DNA of 64,000 nucleotides, from contig JBBCGI010000001.1 in NCBI GenBank assembly GCA_037200975.1, positions 1,302,001-1,366,000 of the forward strand, in the 5' to 3' direction. The translations under genes and the position numbers were made by a program. Position 1 is the first letter of the stretch; every line of letters begins with the position of its first letter. The DNA is from Pseudomonadota bacterium (GTDB lineage Bacteria > Pseudomonadota > Gammaproteobacteria > Steroidobacterales > Steroidobacteraceae). Shown here in pieces: positions 17,541 to 25,544 of the stretch. Below the pieces are notes generated by a model. The model was not told the origin of the DNA. It made no database searches and saw only the letters and a list, made by a program, of their open reading frames with translations.

Positions 17541-20075
17541 TCAGAGCGGAATCTGGACGCTCAGGCCGACCACATTGTTGGAGTAACTGCGCGGCCCGCC
17601 GTCGGTGTAGACGCGATGGTCGTAGACACGCTGATCCGCGAACCCCGCGTAGTGCCAGTCCGACACCCTGCCGCGCTCGTAGTGATTGAACAGCCGCAGG
17701 TCGATGCCGGTTGCGAGCGGGAAACGCAGGCCCACGTCGATCGTATTGAGCCGGTAGTCGATCGCCGGGAAAGCGTGCCCGGCGGAATCGGCGGTGTCGG
17801 GCCAGGCCAGCGCCAGTGCCGAGGCGTACCGGTAGCTATCTACTCCGCGCGAATAGGTGAAGCTCCACGCCGCGTCGAATTGCACGCGCCCGATCGAGCG
17901 CCGCAGCGTGGCGCCCGCGTGATGGTTGCGCTGCTCGTCATTCAGCCACCAGCGCGCGGAGTCGAGATACGTGAGGCCGCCCAGGCGGGGGTCGTCCAGC
18001 GCCGCACCGGCGTCGTTCACATTCGCAAACCGCAGCTTGGCGCGCTCGTAACCATAGTAGACGCTGGCGCTCGTGGCGGGCGACGGCTGCCACTCCCACT
18101 GGATCGTGCCCTGCAGGTCGTCGTGGCGCTGGCGGCCGATCTGCGCGGTGTAGCGGTTGAAGTCGCCGCGCGCCGAAACGCTCAGCGTCATGTCCGCGGC
18201 GGGTATGAAAGTGGCCATCACGTCGACCTTGTGCTCGCGACGGCTCGCCAGGTCGTACTTGCGCATGGCATCGACGGTGTGAGCCAGCGCGGCGGCGGGG
18301 TCTTCGACGAAGCCGGGCAGCGAGGTGGAGTAAGCGAATTCGTACGGATCGGAGTCGTAGTCGTCGCCGGACTGATCGGTGAACGAGTAGTTTGCCCGCA
18401 GCGTGACCCAATCGGCCCGGGTGTTGACCCAGGTGAGGCGCAGCTCGCTGGCGTCGACCGAGCGGCGTTCGCGGTGCTCGCGTTGCGTGCGCGTGAAGCC
18501 CAGCGTCGCTCCCAAGGTATCGTGTGCCGCCGGCCGCCAGTCGGTGCCGAGATGCGCCTCGAAGGTCCGCTTGTCGAGCGGGATGTTGCGTATCCGCGTG
18601 ACCGCCGAAGGCGCAAGCACCGCGTCCCAGAAACCCGCCTCGCCCGGGACCACACTGCCCTGCGAGCCATTCTCGGACACGTAACCGTACGATCCGGTGA
18701 GCGGATTGAATGCGATGTAGTCGCCGCGGTAGTTCTCGTCGCGATATTTCGCGTCGGCGCGCACGCTGACCTTGCGCCACGGCTGCATCACCAGCCGCGC
18801 GAACAACATGGTGGTGTCGATGCGCAGATCGGCGCGCGGGCGCGACAGCGCGGCGGTGCTGTTCCAGTCGGCGCAGTCGAACAGGAAGGGATTCGCGGGG
18901 GCGCCAGTCGGCGTGAGGTCGATTCCGAACTGCCCCTGGCAGGTCACCGGCGGCAGCAGTTCGTCGTTCTGCCGCATGCGGGAGCCGCTGGCGGTGATCG
19001 CGAGGTCGCCATCCAGCGGCAGTTTCCGCCCCAGAGTCAGGCGCAGCTGGTGCGAGTCGTTGTCCGGCTCGAGCGACATCTGGCCGGTAGTCAGGTCGGC
19101 GGACACCGCGCCGGCCACGACCGGATAGAGACTGAAAGGGGTCTGGTATTCGTAGCCACGGTGGGCAGAGCGGTAGAACGAGCCGCTATAACTTGTCTCC
19201 ACGCGCCAGGTGCGCAACGACCCGCGCAACGCGGCATTCAGGCTGACGGTGCGGTCGTCGATGGGCTTGACCGTCTCCAGGATTCCGCCGTTGTCGGGAA
19301 ACGGATAGTTGAAGAAGAAGGTTCCGCCGTACGGGCGGCTGCCACGCCGCTCGTCCTGCGTGATGTTGATGAGCGTGCTCCAGGCGGGGTTCAGGTAGTA
19401 AGTCAGGCCGATGCCGGCGCGCTCGCGCGTGAACTGCAGCCGCTGCACCGGCGCGGCATCCGCCACCGCGGCCACCTGTTCGGGAGTGCTGGCGCCCGCC
19501 ACCAGCCCGTCCCGCAGCGTGAGCGTGGTGGTACCGGCTCCATCCCAGATGGAGCGCGCATTCGCGCTGATGACGTTCGGCAGCTCCCGGTAAAACGCCT
19601 CCACCTTGAAGCGCCCCGCTTCACCGGCGTTGAGTTTGTAGAACTGGTTGTCGTCGCCGAGGCGGCTGGCGCGCAGATCCAGGTAGGCGCCGTCTTCAGG
19701 GCGCTGCATCGAGAAGTGCGACAGGCCGAGCAGAAAGCCACGCTGCCAGTCCGTGTAGCGCTGCCAGAGGTTGTTGTCCTCATCGCCGTCGCCCGGCTGG
19801 ATGTAACCCAGATCGAGGACGCCCGAATGCACCCAGCTACCGGCGACGCGCTCCTCGCCGAGTGCCGGCGCGCAGCCGTACAGGAATCCGGTCGGCGTGC
19901 GCAGGCTCGAGGGCCGCAGCCAGCTCATCCCGTCGGCATCGCAACCTTGCAGTGAAGCCCAGCCGGTCGGATCGAGCTTGCTGCCGAAATGCAGATCCAC
20001 GCCCAAACTACTGTCCTGTGCATGCGCCGCCGGCGCCCACACCAACAACGCGACGATCCACCACGCGCGCTTCAT
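17541..20075 (-). CDS. MtrB/PioB-type outer-membrane beta-barrel of a porin-cytochrome electron conduit
   Basis: 844 residues. A signal peptide (MKRAWWIVALLVWAPAAHA) is followed by a short N-terminal part and then a very long run of alternating amphipathic strands ending in VVGLSVQIPL, a typical barrel C-terminus. Stretches such as LWQRYTDWQRGFLLGLSHFS and the position directly after a decaheme cytochrome identify the MtrB/PioB family. This family forms the barrel that sheathes an MtrA-type cytochrome across the outer membrane. Longer than Shewanella MtrB (about 700 residues) and close to Rhodopseudomonas PioB. The N-terminal CXXC seen in MtrB is absent; two separate Cys occur near residues 44 and 67. 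The ATG overlaps the decaheme stop (ATGA). Confidence 0.93.
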   Translation of the reverse strand: MKRAWWIVALLVWAPAAHAQDSSLGVDLHFGSKLDPTGWASLQGCDADGMSWLRPSSLRTPTGFLYGCAPALGEERVAGSWVHSGVLDLGYIQPGDGDEDNNLWQRYTDWQRGFLLGLSHFSMQRPEDGAYLDLRASRLGDDNQFYKLNAGEAGRFKVEAFYRELPNVISANARSIWDGAGTTTLTLRDGLVAGASTPEQVAAVADAAPVQRLQFTRERAGIGLTYYLNPAWSTLINITQDERRGSRPYGGTFFFNYPFPDNGGILETVKPIDDRTVSLNAALRGSLRTWRVETSYSGSFYRSAHRGYEYQTPFSLYPVVAGAVSADLTTGQMSLEPDNDSHQLRLTLGRKLPLDGDLAITASGSRMRQNDELLPPVTCQGQFGIDLTPTGAPANPFLFDCADWNSTAALSRPRADLRIDTTMLFARLVMQPWRKVSVRADAKYRDENYRGDYIAFNPLTGSYGYVSENGSQGSVVPGEAGFWDAVLAPSAVTRIRNIPLDKRTFEAHLGTDWRPAAHDTLGATLGFTRTQREHRERRSVDASELRLTWVNTRADWVTLRANYSFTDQSGDDYDSDPYEFAYSTSLPGFVEDPAAALAHTVDAMRKYDLASRREHKVDVMATFIPAADMTLSVSARGDFNRYTAQIGRQRHDDLQGTIQWEWQPSPATSASVYYGYERAKLRFANVNDAGAALDDPRLGGLTYLDSARWWLNDEQRNHHAGATLRRSIGRVQFDAAWSFTYSRGVDSYRYASALALAWPDTADSAGHAFPAIDYRLNTIDVGLRFPLATGIDLRLFNHYERGRVSDWHYAGFADQRVYDHRVYTDGGPRSYSNNVVGLSVQIPL

Positions 20076-21142
20076 TTGTGGAACCTCGGGCCGGATGGAT
20101 TGTTGGAGCCGTGCACCTGCGCATGGCAGGTGATGCAGCCGCGGCCCATGACCCGCTCGTCCGGATGCAAACCGGTTCCGATCGATGCCGGCGTCTGCAG
20201 ATCGTTGGGATGGCGCGTACTGGTGTGGCACTGCTGGCACAGGAACGGCGTCGGCGCGACCAGCAAGGTGTTGTGGTTGGAGCCATGCGGCTTGTGACAG
20301 TTGAGGCAGTTGTCGCGCACCGGCGGATGTTCGAACAGGAACGGCCCACGCTTCTCCGCGTGACATTGCTGGCAGGTCTCGTTGACGGTGTCCGCCTTGA
20401 GCAGCGTCGGGCCGGTCGAGCCATGCGGATTGTGGCAATCCGCGCAGGTCATCTGCCCCTCGGGCAGCGGCATGTGCGAGCGCTTGTTGAATTCCTGGCG
20501 CACGTCGCGATGGCAGGTCGCGCAGGTCTCGCTGATCGACTGGCGCGCCTGCAGTCCTTCGGCCGAAACGCGCGCCATCGGGTTGTGGCAATCGCTGCAG
20601 GAAACTTCCAGGCGCTGATGCACCGACCCCTGCCAGAGATTCCGCGGGCCGCCGGCATGACAGCCGAGGCACGCGCCGGTCTGCACGGCAACGGGCGTGC
20701 CGGAGCGCCGCGTGAAGCCGACGATCAATCCCCGCATCGAGGGCGCAGCGGCATGCGCCGAACCGGCGCCGTGGCAGGATTCGCACACTGGCAGCATGGG
20801 GTCGAGCTTCGCGGCGGCACGCAGGCCGAGCGCGTGCACCGTGTGCGAGAAGTTCCGGTTCTCGAGCGTATGGCAGCTCGTGCACACGGACTCGCCCACC
20901 ACCCTGGCGTCCGGCGCGCCTGGGTTCAGCGCCACGGCGGCCCGCGCGAAACCGGGCGGAACGCGCAGCGAGTTCCAGTCAGTCCTGGTGTCGCGGCCGA
21001 GACTCGTGGGTGGCAGCGACGACTGGGCTTGCGCCGGCAGCACCATCGCAAACAGGCCCACCGACAGGCCGGTCAGCAGCACGGCGAGCAACGCCAGTTG
21101 CCAGCGCCCGGCGGCTGCCGACCCAGAGCTCACGCGCAGCAC
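20072..21142 (-). CDS. Decaheme c-type cytochrome of the MtrA/PioA/MtoA/DmsE family
   Basis: 356 residues with an N-terminal export helix ending LPAQAQSS. Ten CXXCH motifs can be counted: CTSCH, CESCH, CLGCH, CSDCH, CATCH, CADCH, CQQCH, CLNCH, CQQCH, CITCH. Additional histidines (HTVHALG, HQRLEV, HMPLPEG, HPPVRD) supply distal ligands. The spacing and the DCHNPHG / CHKPHGS repeats match the DmsE/MtrA family, and the length fits MtrA/MtoA rather than PioA, which has a long N-terminal extension. Such cytochromes form a haem wire inside an MtrB-type barrel. No outer-surface MtrC/OmcA cytochrome is present in the window. Confidence 0.95.
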   Translation of the reverse strand: MLRVSSGSAAAGRWQLALLAVLLTGLSVGLFAMVLPAQAQSSLPPTSLGRDTRTDWNSLRVPPGFARAAVALNPGAPDARVVGESVCTSCHTLENRNFSHTVHALGLRAAAKLDPMLPVCESCHGAGSAHAAAPSMRGLIVGFTRRSGTPVAVQTGACLGCHAGGPRNLWQGSVHQRLEVSCSDCHNPMARVSAEGLQARQSISETCATCHRDVRQEFNKRSHMPLPEGQMTCADCHNPHGSTGPTLLKADTVNETCQQCHAEKRGPFLFEHPPVRDNCLNCHKPHGSNHNTLLVAPTPFLCQQCHTSTRHPNDLQTPASIGTGLHPDERVMGRGCITCHAQVHGSNNPSGPRFHK

Positions 21143-21161
21143 CCGGCCACCCGCGCGGCCG

Positions 21162-21533
21162 TCACTTGAGCGTCAGTAGATAGGCGATCAGCGCCGTGCG
21201 CTGCGCCGGGTCCTTCATGCCCGGGTATGGCATCGTGTTGCCAGGCACGACGGCCTGGGGATTCTCGAGGTATTTGTCGAGCTGCGCGCCGGTCCACTTC
21301 AACTGCGCGCGTTTCATGGCCTCGCTATAGGCAAAACCAGGTACCGCGGCGCTCGCGCGCCCGACGATGCCCTTGAGTGTGGGACCGACGCCGTTGGTGC
21401 CGTTGGTGCTGTGGCACGCGATGCACTGGCCATAGAGCTGCTGTCCGGTGAGCTCGGCAGCCACGACGGTGTCGGTTGCCAGTCCGGCGCAGATGCCGGC
21501 AGCGGCGAGAGCGATTGCGGGGATTTTTCTCAT
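21162..21533 (-). CDS. Monoheme class I cytochrome c, first gene of the electron-transfer operon
   Basis: 123 residues: signal peptide (MRKIPAIALAAAGICAGLATDTVVA), heme motif CIACH (residues 37-41), a GPTLKGIVGR loop, FAYSEAMK, and an axial-Met segment NTMPYPGMKD. This is a typical class I cytochrome c. The start at 21533 has AGGAGG about 9 bases upstream; codons further upstream do not resemble a protein. It precedes the decaheme gene by 19 bases. In Sideroxydans-type mto operons a monoheme cytochrome (MtoD) also accompanies the conduit; similarity of role is inferred from position only. Confidence 0.92.
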   Translation of the reverse strand: MRKIPAIALAAAGICAGLATDTVVAAELTGQQLYGQCIACHSTNGTNGVGPTLKGIVGRASAAVPGFAYSEAMKRAQLKWTGAQLDKYLENPQAVVPGNTMPYPGMKDPAQRTALIAYLLTLK

Positions 21534-21858
21534 GGGGGTATGCCTCCTCGGGCTCATAGCCTTCGGGGGCCGCGTTTCATGGCCGTGTCCGCCGTCCGGG
21601 GCGTTATTACGGCCGAAACGCGTTATGTCGCACGCGGGCCGCCGGGAGCCACTCCTTATATATAGCGTTGCCGGGTACCCCCAGCCGCCCCGGGCCCCTG
21701 CAGTTGAAACGGGGGAAGGTGCCATCGACCCGCAACATCCGGCTGCGTGGCCTAGCTACCGCTGAAATGACGGACGTGATTCCTGAAACACGTGGGACAC
21801 GGCGGGCCTCCAGCGTCTCCGTCGAACGATCTGATTCGAAACCACCCCAGGAGACAAC
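21534..21858. promoter_or_regulatory. Divergent intergenic region between the cytochrome operon and wrbA
   Basis: 325 bases without a gene. It holds a TA-rich island (TTATATATAG, 21657-21666) unusual in this GC-rich DNA and a plausible -10 region for the cytochrome operon. A TACCCCC heptamer occurs in the GGGTACCCCCAGC stretch (about 21670-21682). There is also a degenerate half of the TTTCANNTGAAA element (CAGTTGAAAC, about 21701-21710), one CTAGCTAC 8-mer (21752-21759) and the wrbA ribosome-binding site AGGAG. No small frame with good support is seen. Confidence 0.4.
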
Positions 21859-22458
21859 ATGGCGAAAGTTCTCGTGCTCTATTACTCCTCGTACGGTCAC
21901 GTCGAGAAAATGGCGTATGCCGTCGCAGAGGGAGCCCGCAAGGCGGGAGCGGAAGCGGACGTGAAGCGTGTGCCCGAGACCGTTTCGCCAGCCATCACCA
22001 GCGCGGCCCGCTTCAAGCTGGATCAGCCCGCGCCGATCGCGGACATCCAGGATCTGCTGGCTTATGACGCGATCGTCATCGGAGTGGGAACGCGCTTTGG
22101 AAGGATGGCATCGCAAATGGCCGCGTTCCTCGATCAGGCCGGTCCCATCTGGGCGAGCGGTGCGCTCAACGGCAAGATCGGCGCCGCCTTCACCTCGTCA
22201 GCGACACAGCATGGCGGCAATGAGACGACGCTTTTCTCGATCATCACCAACCTGCTGCACTTTGGCCTGGTCGTGGTCGGGCTGCCGTACAGCCATGCGG
22301 GACAGATGACACTCGACGAGATCACCGGCGGCGCGCCCTATGGCGCAACCACGATTGCCGGTGCCGATGGAAAGAGAACGCCCAGCTCCATCGAGCTCGA
22401 AGGCGCGCGGCATCAAGGCGAGCGCGTGGCGTTCACGGCAATCCGGAATTTCGGCTGA
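21859..22458 (+). CDS. wrbA: WrbA-type NAD(P)H:quinone oxidoreductase
   Basis: 199 residues of the flavodoxin-like WrbA family, which reduces quinones by two electrons with FMN and so limits radical formation. The FMN phosphate loop ([12 protein letters not shown]), the [19 protein letters not shown] segment and [12 protein letters not shown] are characteristic. Length matches E. coli WrbA (198 residues). The start has AGGAG 6 bases upstream. Transcribed away from the cytochrome operon and convergent with the short-chain dehydrogenase genes. Confidence 0.95.
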   Translation: MAKVLVLYYSSYGHVEKMAYAVAEGARKAGAEADVKRVPETVSPAITSAARFKLDQPAPIADIQDLLAYDAIVIGVGTRFGRMASQMAAFLDQAGPIWASGALNGKIGAAFTSSATQHGGNETTLFSIITNLLHFGLVVVGLPYSHAGQMTLDEITGGAPYGATTIAGADGKRTPSSIELEGARHQGERVAFTAIRNFG

Positions 22459-22475
22459 CGCGCGGTAGACAGGCG

Positions 22476-23216
22476 TCAGGCGGGACCACCGCCGCTGATC
22501 AGCAGGTGTTGTCCGCTCACGAAACTCGCCAGGTCGCTGGCGAGGTACTGCGCCGCGTCCGCGACATCCTCGAGCGTCCCCATTCTCGGGATCGGCCGCA
22601 TCGATTTGACGTACTCCCGGATCTCCGGCCGCACACCGCTGGTGAAGACGCCCGCCCCTTCCGTGGCCGTCGGGAGAATGGAATTGACGGTGACTCCGCG
22701 GTGCCCGATCTCCTTGGCGAGAATCTCGACCAGGAACTGCCCGACGATCTTGCTGCCGCCGTACAGGCCATGGCCCGGCAGCGGAAACGCCGTGGTGCTG
22801 CTGCCGACGTGGATGATCCGGCCGTTGTCGGCCACATGGCGCGCGGCACGCTGCAGCGTGAACAGCGTGCCCTTGGTGTTGATGCGGAACAGCTTGTCGA
22901 AATCCTGTTCGGTCACATCGAGCAGGGGCTGGTTGATCAACTCAACGCCGGCATTGGCGACGACGACGTCCAGCCGGCCGAAGATCTCCATCGCGGTGGC
23001 AAACAACCTGTCGATGTCGTCGGGCCGCGAAACGTCCGCCCGCACCGCGATGGCTTTCCCGCCACTGCGGGTGATGATGGACACGGCCTCCGCGGCGCGG
23101 GCCTCGTCGGAGGCATAGTTCAGCACCACACTCGCGCCGAGCGAGGCATATCTTTCGGCGATCGCGCGCCCGATGCCACGCGCCGAACCGGTGACGACTG
23201 CGACTTTGTTCAACAT
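22476..23216 (-). CDS. Short-chain dehydrogenase/reductase (SDR)
   Basis: 246 residues, classical SDR. The cofactor motif TGSARGIG is at the N-terminus, NAG is at the end of beta4 (VVANAGVEL), a catalytic Ser lies in HVGSS and YGGSK carries the Tyr/Lys pair. The start at 23216 (MLNKVAVVTG) has GTGGAG 7 bases upstream and is preferred over the ATG at 23234. It lies 25 bases after a second SDR gene. The substrate is unknown; such enzymes are often annotated as 3-oxoacyl reductase-like or glucose-dehydrogenase-like. Confidence 0.92.
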   Translation of the reverse strand: MLNKVAVVTGSARGIGRAIAERYASLGASVVLNYASDEARAAEAVSIITRSGGKAIAVRADVSRPDDIDRLFATAMEIFGRLDVVVANAGVELINQPLLDVTEQDFDKLFRINTKGTLFTLQRAARHVADNGRIIHVGSSTTAFPLPGHGLYGGSKIVGQFLVEILAKEIGHRGVTVNSILPTATEGAGVFTSGVRPEIREYVKSMRPIPRMGTLEDVADAAQYLASDLASFVSGQHLLISGGGPA

Positions 23217-23241
23217 GTTTGGCTCCACCCGCATGACCCAA

Positions 23242-24021
23242 CTAGATCGCCATTCCGCCGGACACCTCGATGCGTTGGGCGTTCACCCAGCGGTTATCCT
23301 CGGAAAGCAGCGAGGCGATCATGGGGCCGATGTCATCGGGGAGGCCGGCGCGGCCAAGCGCGGTCATGTCCGCGACCTGCTTGTTGAGCTGCGGATTGTC
23401 GCGGACCATGCCGCCGCTGAAGTCGGTCTGGATCGCGCCGGGTGCGATCGCGTTCACCGCGATCCGGCGCGGCCCCAGCTCCTTCGCCATGTAGCGGGTC
23501 AATACCTCGACCGCCCCTTTCATGGAGCCGTATGCGGCATTGCCCGGCACGATAATGCGGGCCAGCCCACTGGATAGATTCACGATCCTCCCGCCGTCGT
23601 TGATCAGGGGAAGAAGCTTCTGCGTGAGGAAGAACACGCCCTTGAAGTGCACCTTGTACAACGTGTCGAGCTCCTCTTCCGTCGTGCGCTCGATACTGTT
23701 GTGGTGCGACGTACCGGCGTTGTTGACCAGATAGTCGAAACGCGTGGCCCCGAAGGTAGTGAGCGCCGCACGGATCTGCGGCACGAAAGCCTCGAATGAA
23801 CTCACGTCGCTGGTGTCGAGTTGCAGCGCAATCGCGTTGCTGCCCGCCCCGCTCACCTCGACGATGACCTTCTCCGCTTCCGCGAGATTCGACTTGTAAG
23901 TGAAGATGGACGCGATCCCGCGGCGCGCCAGGCTGATCACCGTGTTGCGGCCCAATCCCCGGCTGCCGCCGGTCACGATCGCGATCTTCCGCTGCGAATT
24001 GCTCTGAATTGCTGTCGACAT
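23242..24021 (-). CDS. Short-chain dehydrogenase/reductase (SDR)
   Basis: 259 residues, classical SDR. TGGSRGLG begins the fold, NNAG is in DYLVNNAGTS, Ser in VNLSSG and the catalytic Tyr/Lys in YGSMK. The PGAIQTDFSGG segment closes the active site. Only about 30% alike by eye to the neighbouring SDR, so they are not a recent duplication. Its ribosome-binding site (AGGAG) sits just after the stop of a 45-residue frame with which it is likely co-transcribed. Confidence 0.93.
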   Translation of the reverse strand: MSTAIQSNSQRKIAIVTGGSRGLGRNTVISLARRGIASIFTYKSNLAEAEKVIVEVSGAGSNAIALQLDTSDVSSFEAFVPQIRAALTTFGATRFDYLVNNAGTSHHNSIERTTEEELDTLYKVHFKGVFFLTQKLLPLINDGGRIVNLSSGLARIIVPGNAAYGSMKGAVEVLTRYMAKELGPRRIAVNAIAPGAIQTDFSGGMVRDNPQLNKQVADMTALGRAGLPDDIGPMIASLLSEDNRWVNAQRIEVSGGMAI

Positions 24022-24034
24022 GATCTCTCCTGGG

Positions 24035-24172
24035 TTAATCGCCGTCGCAAAAACACGCCACCTGGCGGGCGCTCAGTATTGCCGCCGCTGCTGCCGACAT
24101 GGCCCCATCGAAGTCCGCGTCGGGCGTGGCATTCACCGCGCGCGTTTCACCGTTGATCCGCAGCTTGACCAT
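24035..24172 (-). CDS. 45-residue frame resembling a truncated [2Fe-2S] isoquinoline oxidoreductase small subunit
   Basis: Starts at 24172 with AAGGAG 7 bases upstream and reads MVKLRINGETRAVNATPDAD, then FDGAMSAAAAAILSARQ, ending CFCDGD before TAA. The first 20 residues look like the N-terminus of IorA-type ferredoxin subunits (xxLRINGExxxVxxxPD). The cysteine-bearing ferredoxin core that should follow is missing. The AMSAAAAAIL stretch recalls the later MSAAALL helix of the same family. Best read as an internal-deletion remnant that kept its ribosome-binding site and now heads the SDR operon, or as a small protein in its own right. The family link is by eye only. Confidence 0.45.
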   Translation of the reverse strand: MVKLRINGETRAVNATPDADFDGAMSAAAAAILSARQVACFCDGD

Positions 24173-24271
24173 GACCCTCTCCTTGCGGCGCCGCCTGGCA
24201 GCACGCCCCGCGATGCCGGATCGGATGTTTGCGCAGCGAAATTACCGGCCGATTTGAAAAACCGCCGGAAT

Positions 24272-24285
24272 ATTTCAGCTGAAAT
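24272..24285. promoter_or_regulatory. Perfect palindrome ATTTCAGCTGAAAT
   Basis: A fully self-complementary 14-mer covering the stop codon of the upstream hydrolase gene and lying 100 bases before the 45-residue frame and SDR operon. Copy of the (A/G)TTTCANNTGAAA(C/T) element. Part of it encodes the hydrolase C-terminus (Asp-Phe-Ser-stop). Confidence 0.45.
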
Positions 24286-25126
24286 CGCGGCGCGTGCCCG
24301 GCCCATCCAGGAACAGCCGGCACTGCGCGACAAATAGTTCGGGGTACTGGAACAACGCGCCGTGACCGGCGTCGGGAAACAGCACCAGCAACGCATCCCG
24401 CAACTGCTCGAACATCAGGATGGCATTCGCCGCGGGCAGCATGGTGTCGGCGCTGCCGCTAACTACCAGCACCGGTTGCCGGATACCCTTGAGGATGGCG
24501 TGGCCGCGGTGCGGAGTCGCACACCAGCCGATCAGCGCCCGGGCTTGCGGGTCGCTGACCGATTGGCCGCGATTCGGATCGCGATCCGCGGTGCGCGCCG
24601 CCTGCCGCGCCAGGAACGCGCGACCCGCCGCCTGGCTGGCTTCGCTCTGCGTGAAGAACAGCGGCAGCCGCAGTTCCGATCCGTGCCGCTGCGAATCGGC
24701 ATTCTTGAGCGCCGCGAGCAGGTGTTCCTCGCCGCCCTGCGGAGCGGTGCCCGCCAGGATCAGCTTGCGCACCGCAACCCGCGCGCTGGCGGCAAGTAGT
24801 TGGCCGATGAAACCGCCCAGCGAGAATCCGAGCAAGTCCACAGGCCCGAATCCGAGCGCGCCGATGAACTTGCCGGCATGTGCAGCCATGGCGGCGACAT
24901 TGTCCGGCGTCACTCCCGACGATGCGCCCACGCCGGCGTTGTCGAACACGATCACCGGGCGATCCATCGCCAGCGCATTCACCACCGCCGGGTCCCAGGT
25001 ATCCATCGTGCCGGTGAAATGCTGCAGCAGCACGAGCGGCACTCCGCTCTCGCCGCCCAGCCGCCGATAGGCAAAGCGGGTGTCGCCCGTTTCGATGAAC
25101 TGGTTGGGAGCGGTCTCGAGTGTCAT
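24275..25126 (-). CDS. Alpha/beta-fold hydrolase
   Basis: 283 residues. The nucleophile elbow is GFSLGG, an oxyanion-type region is LLQHFTGTMDTWDP, the acid is in VVSGSADTMLP and the catalytic His in PDAGHGALFQYP. No signal peptide, so cytoplasmic. It resembles the hydrolase family with PhaZ/haloperoxidase-like members. The substrate is unknown. Its ATG overlaps the OsmC-family stop (ATGA), which suggests a peroxide or redox-stress context. Confidence 0.9.
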   Translation of the reverse strand: MTLETAPNQFIETGDTRFAYRRLGGESGVPLVLLQHFTGTMDTWDPAVVNALAMDRPVIVFDNAGVGASSGVTPDNVAAMAAHAGKFIGALGFGPVDLLGFSLGGFIGQLLAASARVAVRKLILAGTAPQGGEEHLLAALKNADSQRHGSELRLPLFFTQSEASQAAGRAFLARQAARTADRDPNRGQSVSDPQARALIGWCATPHRGHAILKGIRQPVLVVSGSADTMLPAANAILMFEQLRDALLVLFPDAGHGALFQYPELFVAQCRLFLDGPGTRRDFS

Positions 25127-25533
25127 GGCGATTTCTCCGCCGCATTCGCGGCCGCAGCACGTTCGCGCGTATGAATCTCGACGCCCGCCGTCAGCAGGCG
25201 ATGCAGCGGACATTTCTGGGAAATGGCAAACAGGTGTTCTCGTTGTTCCGCGGACAGATCGCCCTGCAGGGCGATCTCCATCTCGATCCGGCCCGCGACC
25301 AACGACAGGGTTGCGGCGACACCGTGCAGCGGCCACTGCTTGCGGTCGGCGTACATCTGCAAGGTGATGCTGGCGCACGCACCCAGCGCCGCCAGCAGCA
25401 ATTCCTCGGCGTTGGGTCCGGAATCCGCACCGCCCACTTCCGCGGGCTCATCGGAATGCAGCACATGGGGACCGATGACGATGTTCTGGTCGTATCTCAA
25501 ACTACCGGTTCCGATCGACACCGTTCTTGCCAT
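25123..25533 (-). CDS. OsmC-family peroxidase-like protein
   Basis: 136 residues. The two conserved cysteines of OsmC/Ohr proteins are in GACASITLQMYADRK and KCPLHRLLT, which matches thiol peroxidases acting on organic hydroperoxides. The second motif has the OsmC-family CP pair. The start at 25533 gives MARTVSIGTGSLRYDQNIVI, a plausible beta-strand start; the frame further upstream is the sigma-factor gene region read in another frame. It lies 11 bases after the ECF sigma gene and overlaps the hydrolase gene. Likely regulated by the co-transcribed sigma factor. Confidence 0.9.
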   Translation of the reverse strand: MARTVSIGTGSLRYDQNIVIGPHVLHSDEPAEVGGADSGPNAEELLLAALGACASITLQMYADRKQWPLHGVAATLSLVAGRIEMEIALQGDLSAEQREHLFAISQKCPLHRLLTAGVEIHTRERAAAANAAEKSP

Positions 25534-25544
25534 GAGGTATCCAA

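Noticed and set aside
16941-19955. 1004-codon plus-strand open frame across the barrel and diheme cytochrome genes
   Set aside because: Arg/His/Ala-rich low-complexity translation with no domain, antisense to two well-supported genes.
20076-20885. 270-codon N-terminal extension of the barrel protein
   Set aside because: The extension lies within the decaheme cytochrome gene in another frame. The signal peptide at 20075 marks the true start.
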